Positions 18,083 to 25,548 of a stretch of 64,000 bases of DNA are shown in pieces (the stretch's first letter is position 1; the number at the start of each line of letters is the position of its first letter). The stretch lies in contig NZ_OY762657.1 in NCBI RefSeq assembly GCF_963666255.1, positions 186,001 through 250,000 of the forward strand, written 5' to 3'. The stretch comes from an uncultured Propionivibrio sp. GTDB taxonomy: Bacteria; Pseudomonadota; Gammaproteobacteria; Burkholderiales; Rhodocyclaceae. A program made the translations under genes and the position numbers. The notes under the pieces are model-generated. The model made no database searches and was not told the origin of the DNA. It saw only the letters and a program-made list of their open reading frames with translations.

Positions 18083-19015
18083 CTATTTCTTCTTCGCCGC
18101 CACCTGCTCGGCGGCGGCGACGATACTGGGGACATCCATGTGGTGCTTGGCGTACAAAACCTCGCTCGGCCCGGACTCGCCAAACACATCGGGTATGCCG
18201 ATGCACTTGACATGGCAAGGATGCTTCTCGGCAAGGAGCTGGGCCACCGCCGCCCCCAGCCCGCCGATCAGCGAGTGATCCTCGATCGTGACGATCGCAT
18301 TCGTGGCACGGGCGGCTTCCAGCACCGCGTCTTCGTCGAGCGGCTTCAGGGTGCTCATGTCAATGACGCGGGCCTTGATCCCACGCTCCTTGAGGACGCC
18401 GGCGGCATCGAGGGCCTTTTGCAGCATGATCCCCGAACTGATCAGGGCAACGTCATCACCGAAATTCAGCACCCGGGTGGCCTTGCCGAGCTCGAACCGG
18501 TAGGACTCGTCGTAGATGACCGGCGAGGGATTCCGATGCAGGCGGACGTAGAGCGGACCGTGGAACTTGTGGGCGGCATGGGCAATCGCCTTCGCCGCCA
18601 CGGCATCGGCCGGCTGGATGATCGTCATGTTGGGGAACGCACGCATGATCGCCACGTCTTCCACGGCCGCGTGCGTTGCGCCGTCCTCGCCAACCTGCAG
18701 GCCGGTATGCGTACCGACGACGGTCACGTTGAGATGCGGATAGCAAATGAAGTTGCGCACTTGCTCGCAGCAACGCATGGTCACGAAGACGGCGAAGGTG
18801 CAGGCGAAAACCTTGAAGTCTTCCGCCGCCAGTCCCGCAGCGACGTTGATCAGATTCTGCTCGGCAATGCCGATCGAGTATGAACGCGTCGGGAACAGGT
18901 CGCCCATCGCTTCGATGCCGCAGGCCTTCGTATCTGCGTTGCAGACCACGAAATCGTCATGCACCTTGGCAATCTCGAGCATTTCCTTGCCAAAAACAAA
19001 TCGTGTCGCTTCCAT
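18083..19015 (-). CDS. Transketolase, C-terminal subunit
   Basis: The 310-residue protein carries the pyrimidine-binding and C-terminal domains of transketolase. They include SIGIAEQNLINVAAGLA with its catalytic-type Glu, and HAAVEDVAIMRAFPNMTIIQPADA. With the adjacent N-terminal subunit it forms a split transketolase, as found in several dedicated sugar-catabolic clusters. It should transfer a two-carbon ketol unit between sugar phosphates. Its ATG overlaps the stop of the N-terminal subunit gene by one base (TAATG). Confidence 0.92.
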   Translation of the reverse strand: MEATRFVFGKEMLEIAKVHDDFVVCNADTKACGIEAMGDLFPTRSYSIGIAEQNLINVAAGLAAEDFKVFACTFAVFVTMRCCEQVRNFICYPHLNVTVVGTHTGLQVGEDGATHAAVEDVAIMRAFPNMTIIQPADAVAAKAIAHAAHKFHGPLYVRLHRNPSPVIYDESYRFELGKATRVLNFGDDVALISSGIMLQKALDAAGVLKERGIKARVIDMSTLKPLDEDAVLEAARATNAIVTIEDHSLIGGLGAAVAQLLAEKHPCHVKCIGIPDVFGESGPSEVLYAKHHMDVPSIVAAAEQVAAKKK

Positions 19016-19851
19016 TATCTTGCCGCTCCTTCGATTTCATTCAGTGCCAACCCCAGTTCCTTGTCGCTCGGTGCCGCGCCATGCCATTTGATGACGTCTT
19101 CCATGAACGAAACGCCCTTGCCCTTGACGGTAGCGGCCAGAATGGCGACCGGACCGTCAATCGATTTGGCATAGTTCAGGGTGTCGAGCACTTCCGCCAT
19201 GTCGTGGCCGTCGATCTCCAGGACCTTCCAGCCGAACGAACGCCACTTGTCGGCGAGCGGTTCGATCTTCATGACCTTGTCGGTGGTATCGAGGATTTGC
19301 AGGCGATTGACGTCGACGATGGCGACAAGATTTCCGAGCGCATGGTGCGCGCCGCACATGGCCGCTTCCCACACCGAACCCTCCTGGCATTCCCCGTCGC
19401 CAAGCAGGACGAAGATTTTGTGGCTGTCACCGCGAACCTTGGCGGCGATCGCCATGCCCACCGCGCATCCGATGCCATTGCCCAGGGAGCCGGCGCTCAT
19501 CTCCACGCCCGGGCACTTGTGCATGTCCGGATGCCCCTGTAGCTTGCTGCCGAATTTTCGCAAGGTGCCGAGATCCTCGACGTCAATGAATCCGCGCCGG
19601 GCCAGGACCGCATAGAGAACCGGACAGCAATGGCCTTTCGACAGGACGAAACGGTCCCGCCCTTTCCATTTGGGATTTTCGGGATCGAGGTTCAAGACGT
19701 TGAAATACAACGCGGTCATGATATCGGCTGCCGACAGGCTGCCGCCCGGATGACCTGATCCCGCCGCATGGACCATCTTGACGATGTCCTGGCGGATGAT
19801 GCGTGCCATCTCCTTCAGTTCTGGCACATCGAGTTTCTTGAAGTCGACCAT
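19015..19851 (-). CDS. Transketolase, N-terminal subunit
   Basis: The 278-residue protein is the thiamine-diphosphate-binding half: GSGHPGGSLSAADI near residue 32, LSKGHCCPVLYAVLA, and the TPP motif GDGECQEGSVWEAA ending in IVDVNRLQ. It pairs with the next gene. The ATG at 19851 follows a purine-rich GAAGAGAGAAG and matches the family N-terminus; the in-frame ATG at 19971 would overlap the racemase gene. Split transketolases are common in specialised carbohydrate clusters, supporting a role beside the TPP enzyme and isomerase. Confidence 0.92.
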   Translation of the reverse strand: MVDFKKLDVPELKEMARIIRQDIVKMVHAAGSGHPGGSLSAADIMTALYFNVLNLDPENPKWKGRDRFVLSKGHCCPVLYAVLARRGFIDVEDLGTLRKFGSKLQGHPDMHKCPGVEMSAGSLGNGIGCAVGMAIAAKVRGDSHKIFVLLGDGECQEGSVWEAAMCGAHHALGNLVAIVDVNRLQILDTTDKVMKIEPLADKWRSFGWKVLEIDGHDMAEVLDTLNYAKSIDGPVAILAATVKGKGVSFMEDVIKWHGAAPSDKELGLALNEIEGAAR

Positions 19852-19907
19852 CTTTCTTCTCTCTTCACAGAATTGCGTGGAATGCGGGGATACGCGCGCT
19901 TCGACGA

Positions 19908-20588
19908 TTACGCCTTGCACATGTCCTTGACGGTGTCGATCACCAGGTCCAGACCGCTGTAGAAGCTGCACAGCACTGGTGTTTTGACGTCCTTGAGGTC
20001 GGGCAGGAGCGCCCGCATGCTGACCTGAGCCATCACGATCGCATCGAAGCCGGCAGCATCGAGGCGGCGAATGCTCTCGATCAGGATGGCGTTATGACGT
20101 TTGCTGTCTCCGGCGGCGAGCGCCTCCCAGGCGGGCTGATCGAGATATTCGGTGAACCGGATGTCGCGCCCGCGCTCCTGACCATAGCGCTGGATGGCGC
20201 GACGGCTGGGGCCGAGCGTCGTCGGCAGGGTCGCGATGAGGGCGATGTTGTCGCCAAGATCCGCAGCCCGCCGGGCCATCGGGTCATCGATCTTGATCAC
20301 CGGCACGGAGACGACTTTTGCGTAGATGTCGGCGACTTCGCCCACCGTCGAGCAGGAGTTCAGAATCAGATCGGCGCCCATCGCCTCGGCCGCCATCGCG
20401 TACAATGTCATGCGCCGGATGACCGGCTGTGTCGGCTTGCCGGCCTTCCGGATTTCAGGCAGGAGGGAACTGTCGGTAATGAAGTCCACCGTGATTCCCG
20501 GCAAACGCTCCTCAAGATACGCGATCGTGTCTTCCCTTTTGGCGAAACTGGTCTGCAGGACAGTGATGCGCTTCTCGTATTTCATCAA
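19908..20588 (-). CDS. Asp/Glu/hydantoin racemase-family protein lacking the second Cys
   Basis: The 226-residue protein has the two-lobed Asp/Glu racemase fold. The first catalytic block is clear (LILNSCSTVGE), but the second lobe reads IVMAQVSMRAL where two-base racemases have a Cys. Members with one Cys are known among isomerases and lyases of this superfamily, so simple amino-acid racemisation is doubtful. It is the first gene of the racemase-transketolase-TPP unit, 62 bp downstream of the 43-bp LysR-type element. The substrate is unknown. Confidence 0.78.
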   Translation of the reverse strand: MMKYEKRITVLQTSFAKREDTIAYLEERLPGITVDFITDSSLLPEIRKAGKPTQPVIRRMTLYAMAAEAMGADLILNSCSTVGEVADIYAKVVSVPVIKIDDPMARRAADLGDNIALIATLPTTLGPSRRAIQRYGQERGRDIRFTEYLDQPAWEALAAGDSKRHNAILIESIRRLDAAGFDAIVMAQVSMRALLPDLKDVKTPVLCSFYSGLDLVIDTVKDMCKA

Positions 20589-20890
20589 TTTTCTCCGCTC
20601 TACTCATCGTCGGTCAGGTGGCGTTTTTAGAGTAAAGACATGCGGCGACAAAATGAAATACTCAATTTTTATGCGCTCATAGAGACAGTCTATAGCGCCA
20701 TAAGTCGCTTTTTTTCAATGGCTTGAGCCATTGTTACGACCACCATAGATTGCATATGGCATAGACGCGGACGTGCCGGATGACAGCCTGTGCGAGCATC
20801 GCCCGGAGGGGAAATACCGGATTTCCATCGGCTGGAGGAGATTGATACGCAGGCGCGGCGAAAACCGTCGTCGCCGACGATCTGAAACGC
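20589..20890. other. Regulatory gap between LysR regulator and racemase unit
   Basis: About 300 bases without a gene. They contain copy 2 of the 43-bp LysR-type element and should hold the promoter of the racemase-transketolase-TPP unit. The LysR gene upstream reads in the same direction and ends at 20891. Confidence 0.7.
20651..20693 (-). promoter_or_regulatory. 43-bp LysR-type operator element, copy 2
   Basis: Same architecture as copy 1 with identical spacing: AAATGAAATACTCA, dyad TATG-CGCT-CATA, then ATAGA-GACAG-TCTAT (20679-20693). The dyad arms are exact, while the 5-nt spacer differs from copy 1 at three positions, as expected for a binding site rather than a recent duplication. It lies 62 bp before the racemase-like start codon. 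Confidence 0.75.
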
Positions 20891-21811
20891 TTACGCCGGT
20901 TTTCTCAGGAAGAGTTCGCTGCAGATCCCGCGTAGCCAGCGATTGGCCGCATCGCGATGGTACCTGGCGTGCCAGTGCTGCTTCACGGTGAATTTTTCGA
21001 TCGGGAACGGGCAGTCGAAAACCTGGAGACCGTTGGCATGAGCGAGCGTTTCCCCGATATGGCGCGGCAGGGTTACCAGCAGGTCTGTACTGGAAATGAC
21101 GGCGGGAAGCCCGAGGAACCCGGGCAAATCGAGTGCGACCTCGCGGTCGATCTGCAGCTTGCTGATGGCCGCGTTCAACAGGCGATGCCCGGTTCCGGAA
21201 ACGATGCCGACATGCGCTTCCCTGAGGTAGTTCTTCATCGTCAATCGGGTCTTGATCCTCGGGTGGTCATGGCGGGCGAGGCACACCCAATCCTGTTCGA
21301 ACAGGCTCTGCTGATAGAAACCCTGACCGAGTTCCGGGATGAGGCCGATGGCGATGTCGGCTTCGCCGGATTCCAGCAGGCGCGGGACCTGCGCGTCGAT
21401 CCGGACGACCCCGAGCTGCACCTTCGGCGCGACGATCCTGACGCGCGCCAGTATCTGCGGCAACAGCGTGACGTGGCTGGCATCGCTCATGCAGATCCGG
21501 AAATGGCGCGGCTCGCGGTTCGGATCGAAGGTCGGCTCCCAGCTCGAAAAATGCCTCAAGCATTCGAGCGCTTCCCTTGCCGTGGAGATCAGTTCATCGG
21601 CAGCCGGTGTCGGCTCCATCCCGGTGGCCGTGCGAACGAACAGCGGGTCCTTGAGGTGCCGCCGCAATCGATTGAGCTGGTTGCTGACGGTCGGCTGAGC
21701 CATGCCGAGACGTTCGGCCGCACGCGTAACGCTGCGGGTTGCGTACAAGGACTCGAAGAGCTGAAGCGCCTGGCTATCCAGGAGTTCCGATGAGCGGATG
21801 GGCTTCTTCAT
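20891..21811 (-). CDS. LysR-family transcriptional regulator (NodD/NahR-like)
   Basis: The 306-residue protein has the N-terminal winged helix (LFESLYATRSVTRAAERLGMAQPTVSNQLNRLR) and a periplasmic-binding-like effector domain. Its HTH wording (LKDPLFVRTATGMEPT) resembles the NodD/NahR/PcaQ branch. The gene sits immediately upstream of the racemase-transketolase-TPP unit in the same orientation and is the best candidate to bind the two 43-bp elements. The effector is presumably the imported acid or an intermediate. Confidence 0.92.
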   Translation of the reverse strand: MKKPIRSSELLDSQALQLFESLYATRSVTRAAERLGMAQPTVSNQLNRLRRHLKDPLFVRTATGMEPTPAADELISTAREALECLRHFSSWEPTFDPNREPRHFRICMSDASHVTLLPQILARVRIVAPKVQLGVVRIDAQVPRLLESGEADIAIGLIPELGQGFYQQSLFEQDWVCLARHDHPRIKTRLTMKNYLREAHVGIVSGTGHRLLNAAISKLQIDREVALDLPGFLGLPAVISSTDLLVTLPRHIGETLAHANGLQVFDCPFPIEKFTVKQHWHARYHRDAANRWLRGICSELFLRKPA

Positions 21812-22307
21812 TATTTATTTATCGAATGATCCGTATTCAGAGTATTGCATGTACATAATTTGTTGCAAGCATTAAATTGTGCGTGAACTTGCCGCGCGAT
21901 GCCCTTACCGGCGCCGCCGAATACGGTCTTACCTCCGTGCCGACATTGCTCCGGCAGTGCCGGTGCATTATCGCCAACCATGGGAGCTGCCCTTCCCTGG
22001 TTGGCATTTTTCTATGCGCCGCCGGCGCGAAGGATATTCCTTTCCCCGGCACGCCGTCCGCGCTTATCGGCGATACGCGGCAGTGCGTCGCCGATATTCC
22101 CCATACGAATAGTTCCTATTCCACTTATACGATAGACAGGATTTTGTTCAACCACTACGTTGGAGATTTTTGGCTCGGGGCGCGCCCGCCGAACGCCGGA
22201 TGTCGATGCGGGTCGCAGGCCGGAATGCGTCACCCGATCGACGGCATCCGCCCGGACGCCGGACATGCCAGACCCAACAGCAACTGTCATTCGGAAGGAA
22301 TGCGTCG
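21812..22307. other. Divergent intergenic region between two LysR genes
   Basis: Roughly 500 bases lie between divergently transcribed regulators. The left third is AT-rich next to the first LysR start. A dyad GAATAG-TTC-CTATTC sits at 22107-22121, and ATAGACAGG just after it resembles one arm of the 43-bp elements. No gene is supported; open frames through it have no recognisable content. Confidence 0.6.
22107..22121 (+). promoter_or_regulatory. Candidate autoregulatory LysR dyad
   Basis: Perfect 6-bp inverted repeat GAATAG/CTATTC with a 3-nt spacer, about 190 bp upstream of the second LysR gene. Size and position suit an autoregulatory LysR-type site. No second copy was found. Confidence 0.4.
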
Positions 22308-23201
22308 ATGACCCTGCAACAACTCAAGTGCTTTCTGGCGATGGCGGAAGTGCTGCACTACACCAAGGCTGCCAACCAACTCTACATTTCTCAGCCCAGT
22401 CTCAGCTACGCCATTTCGGAACTCGAAAAGGAATTGGGCGTTCCCTTCTTCGAGCGGCAGGGCAACCATACCTTGATCACCAAGTACGGCGAGAGCTTCC
22501 TTCCCTATGTCAAACAGATCTTCTCGACATTGAATGAAGCCAAGGCGCATCTCTACGAAATGCTCGATGCATCGACAGGCAAGGTCAATCTCGGCTACAT
22601 CTACAGCATCAGTTTCGATTATGTTCCGAGAATGCTGGAGCTGTTCTATGCCGACCAGGGCAACAGCCAGATCACTTTCGAATTTTTCCAGGGCCTGCAC
22701 TACACGCTGATAGAAAAGCTCAAGTCGGGAAGTGTCGACCTGTTGCTGTCAGCCAATCCGGACGATCGGACCATCGAAGGGGTTCCCGTGTACAAACAGG
22801 AACTGTTCGTGATCGTTCCGGAGGGGCATCGCCTGGCCGACAAGGAGGTCGTCAGCCTCAATGACGTCAAGGGCGAACCGCTGATCAGCCTGAGCAAGAC
22901 GAGCGATATTCGCAATCATCTCGTCAAGTGCTTCGAAAAGATCGGCGCCAAACCGCTTATCGCGGGAGAGGTGGCCGAGTGCATCGGCATGTCGGCGCTG
23001 GTCCGTGCCAATCTCGGCATCGCCATCACCCCCTTGTCGCCGACCTTCGAAGGCGGAAAACTGAAGGTGCTGCGATTCCGTGAAGAGGAGCGCGAGACGA
23101 TGCATCGCGACATCCATCTCTTGTGGATGAAGGATCATCAGCTGGAACCGTCTGTCAAGCGATTCCGTGACTTCATCATCGACCAATCGAACCGGCTGTA
23201 A
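22308..23201 (+). CDS. LysR-family transcriptional regulator (CynR/GltC-like)
   Basis: The 297-residue protein starts TLQQLKCFLAMAEVLHYT, followed by the helix-turn-helix AANQLYISQPSLSYAISELEKELG and a full effector domain. The ATG at 22308 follows GGAAGGAA and matches the canonical LysR N-terminus; longer frames add unrelated residues. It is divergent from the other LysR gene and the catabolic regulon, and may control part of that regulon or itself. A hairpin straddles its stop codon (GAACCGGC/GCCGGTTC, 23189-23212) without a T tract. Confidence 0.92.
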   Translation: MTLQQLKCFLAMAEVLHYTKAANQLYISQPSLSYAISELEKELGVPFFERQGNHTLITKYGESFLPYVKQIFSTLNEAKAHLYEMLDASTGKVNLGYIYSISFDYVPRMLELFYADQGNSQITFEFFQGLHYTLIEKLKSGSVDLLLSANPDDRTIEGVPVYKQELFVIVPEGHRLADKEVVSLNDVKGEPLISLSKTSDIRNHLVKCFEKIGAKPLIAGEVAECIGMSALVRANLGIAITPLSPTFEGGKLKVLRFREEERETMHRDIHLLWMKDHQLEPSVKRFRDFIIDQSNRL

Positions 23202-23569
23202 GACGCCGGTTCCGCTGTCAGGCGACGTGGCGCCGAGGCGATCGCCTGAACAAACCCGGCGGCAATGAAGCGCCCGGGCATTCCCGTCGGCTTTTCGGCA
23301 GCCGACCGACTAGGCGTTGCGGGAGGCGTCCAGCAACGTCAGTGACAGTGACGGGCCGAAGCGATGCTGTGAGCATAGACTCCCGTCCTGCTGGCGCAAT
23401 CGGCCATTGCGTCATTCTTTTGTCTGCTGACGTCGAAAAAAATGACGCTGGCGACTCGCCGTCCAGGTCGCTACAATGATCCTCGATCCAATCCGGGAGA
23501 CCTCGCAAGCTCCCGGGACAGCAGGATTTTTACAGGCTCCACGCTACCGGATAACGCATTCACAACGCC
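23202..23569. other. Intergenic region before the GGDEF gene
   Basis: About 370 bases without a supportable gene. Besides the hairpin over the LysR stop, a 7-bp dyad (GTCGGCT/AGCCGAC) occurs near 23288-23308. A promoter for the diguanylate cyclase is expected here but no clear hexamers were identified. Confidence 0.45.
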
Positions 23570-24589
23570 ATGTCGACCAATCGTCATCAGCTGATCCGTG
23601 CATTGTTCGGCCAATACATCGAGATGTATGCGTCGCGGGACGATCGACTCACCGAATTCTTCAGCGAGAACTTCAGCGGCTACACCGGTGGCGGCAATTT
23701 CCTGGTCAAGGACCGGCAAGAGTGGGTGCGGATCACGCGTCAGGATTTCGCCCAGGTGAAAGACCGTATCCGCATTGAAATGCTGGACATCTCGACCCAG
23801 GACCTCAGCGATGACGTTGTCGTGGTGACGGGGTTCTTCCGGATTCATCTGCCCATACCGGACCATATCCTGTCCCGGGAGACGGCGCGACTGGTACTGA
23901 TTTTCCGGCTTGAGGGCGCGCAATGGATGATCGTGCATAGCGGCATCTCCATTCCCTACCACCTTGTCCAGGACGGAGAAGTCTATCCCCTGCATGGATT
24001 GCAGGAACGCAACGATGCCCTTCAGTCGCTGGTCGAAGAACGAACACGCGAACTGGCAGAAGCCAACCGCAAGCTGGAACTGCTGAGCAACACCGACGGA
24101 CTGACCGGAATCGCCAACCGCCGCAGCTTCGACCTCGTCCTCAGGCAGGAATGGAATCGCGCGCAGCGTTCCGCCACACCGCTCGCCATGATCCTGCTCG
24201 ATGTCGATCATTTCAAGCGCTTCAACGACCACTACGGTCATCTGGCGGGCGATGATTGCCTGCGCTCCCTTGCCCGGGTATTGGTCAGCTCGGTTCGGCG
24301 TTCGGGGGAACTTGTCGCACGCTATGGCGGCGAGGAATTCGTCGTGCTGATGCCCGATACCGACCAGGATGCCGCACTCGAAGTCGCCCGGCGCATTCAG
24401 GAGGCGGTCTGGTCGCTGGCGCTGCCGCATGACGAAACGGCGCCCGGCATCGTCACTTTCAGCCTCGGCGTTGCGTGTCTCGTGCCGAGCGACCGCTACG
24501 TCGCGGACAACTTGCTGCGACAGGCGGATGTGGCGCTCTACCGGGCCAAGGAGCGGGGTCGCAACCGGATCGAACTGGCAGCGGACTGA
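23570..24589 (+). CDS. Diguanylate cyclase with N-terminal SnoaL/NTF2-like domain
   Basis: The 339-residue cytosolic protein has two parts. Residues 1-140 look like a SnoaL-type NTF2 fold (YIEMYASRDDRLTEFFSENFSGYTG and later GAQWMIVHSGIS). A coiled-coil linker (QERNDALQSLVEERTRELAEANRKLELL) joins a GGDEF domain with NTDGLTGIANRRSF and the active-site variant RYGGEEF. The product-inhibition RxxD site is not preserved (RSGE), so cyclic-di-GMP synthesis may lack that feedback. The NTF2-like part may sense a small ligand. The gene converges on the Lrp regulator with 7 bp between stops. Confidence 0.88.
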   Translation: MSTNRHQLIRALFGQYIEMYASRDDRLTEFFSENFSGYTGGGNFLVKDRQEWVRITRQDFAQVKDRIRIEMLDISTQDLSDDVVVVTGFFRIHLPIPDHILSRETARLVLIFRLEGAQWMIVHSGISIPYHLVQDGEVYPLHGLQERNDALQSLVEERTRELAEANRKLELLSNTDGLTGIANRRSFDLVLRQEWNRAQRSATPLAMILLDVDHFKRFNDHYGHLAGDDCLRSLARVLVSSVRRSGELVARYGGEEFVVLMPDTDQDAALEVARRIQEAVWSLALPHDETAPGIVTFSLGVACLVPSDRYVADNLLRQADVALYRAKERGRNRIELAAD

Positions 24590-24596
24590 TCCGGAA

Positions 24597-25055
24597 TCAC
24601 ATGCAAAGCATCCGGTCCTGGAAGACCGTTTTCATGACCAGCGTGGAAATGAGGCGGCGGACGTTGGGAAGCGACGAGAGCTGGTCGTCGTAGAGCTTCT
24701 GGAACGCGTTCAAATCGCTGGTGGTCACCTGAAGCAGATAATCCGGCTCGCCGAAAAGCCGCTTCGCGTCGACGATTTGCGGGATGTCGACGACAGCGCG
24801 CTCAAATGCCTCCACCGCCGTCCGGTCTCCCTCCCGCAGCGTCACGAACACAATGGCTGAAAACTTCAGCCCGAGCGCTGCGGAATCCAGCTGCGCGCGA
24901 TAGCCCTTGATCACCCCTTCCTGTTCGAGCGTCCGCACGCGGCGGTGGCACGGGGAAAGGCTGAGCCCGACCCGATCCGCCAGTTCCGTGACAGAAAGTC
25001 GGCCATCCGCTTGAAGCTCGGCAAGAATTTTTCTATCTATCTTGTCAATTTCCAT
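24597..25055 (-). CDS. Lrp/AsnC-family transcriptional regulator
   Basis: The 152-residue protein opens with the typical DKIDRKILAELQADGRLSVTELADRVGLSLSPCHRRVRTLE helix-turn-helix block (abridged across residues 4-43) and ends with a RAM ligand-binding domain (DYLLQVTTSDLNAFQKLYDDQLSSLP). It probably senses an amino acid. It is divergent from the DUF2917 gene, separated by 175 bp that should hold both promoters; autoregulation or control of DUF2917 would be usual for such an arrangement. Confidence 0.92.
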   Translation of the reverse strand: MEIDKIDRKILAELQADGRLSVTELADRVGLSLSPCHRRVRTLEQEGVIKGYRAQLDSAALGLKFSAIVFVTLREGDRTAVEAFERAVVDIPQIVDAKRLFGEPDYLLQVTTSDLNAFQKLYDDQLSSLPNVRRLISTLVMKTVFQDRMLCM

Positions 25056-25230
25056 TTTTCTTCCAATTCATGACGAATATCGGGAAGGATTTGGAAGCAC
25101 ATTCTACAGCTAAAAGCATATTCTTTTCATACGCCAGACACATCGATGCTTCCCGCGCTTCTGCACCCGGAACGTCGACGCGACGGGCGAACCAGGCAAG
25201 CGCCAGACAGGATCAATCGGGAGAATATCC

Positions 25231-25470
25231 ATGAGCGAGAATACATTTTCCATCGACCGTCACCAGGCCGTTCTGCTGCCACCGCAACGCCCCTTGACCG
25301 TGATTTCCGGGGAAAGCCCGGTCTGGATCACCCAGACCGGCGATCCACGCGATTACATCGTGAGACACGGCGAATCCGTCGCGTTTTCCGGCACCGGAGC
25401 GCTGATTGCCCAAGCCTTGTCGCAAGACGCGCAATTCCTCGTCAGAACGCCGAACACCCCCCTCAGCTAG
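25231..25470 (+). CDS. DUF2917 family small protein
   Basis: The 79-residue protein fits DUF2917: SPVWITQTGDPRDYIVRHGESVAF followed by a short tail. The family is short, beta-rich (cupin-like in appearance), common in betaproteobacteria and without known function. A ribosome binding site (GGGAGAATATCC) precedes the ATG. It stands alone between the divergent Lrp gene and the convergent Hsp70-like gene. Confidence 0.75.
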   Translation: MSENTFSIDRHQAVLLPPQRPLTVISGESPVWITQTGDPRDYIVRHGESVAFSGTGALIAQALSQDAQFLVRTPNTPLS

Positions 25471-25548
25471 ACGGATGTGCGCCGGCTGGCGCGCCGCACG
25501 ATTGCGTCATAAAACGCGACCGGGCGACAGCGGGGAAAGACGAGGCGC

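Noticed and set aside
9691-20588. Quinate/shikimate catabolic pathway as identity of the regulon
   Set aside because: The AroE-like enzyme lacks shikimate-binding serines, and the TPP enzyme and transketolase have no place in that route.
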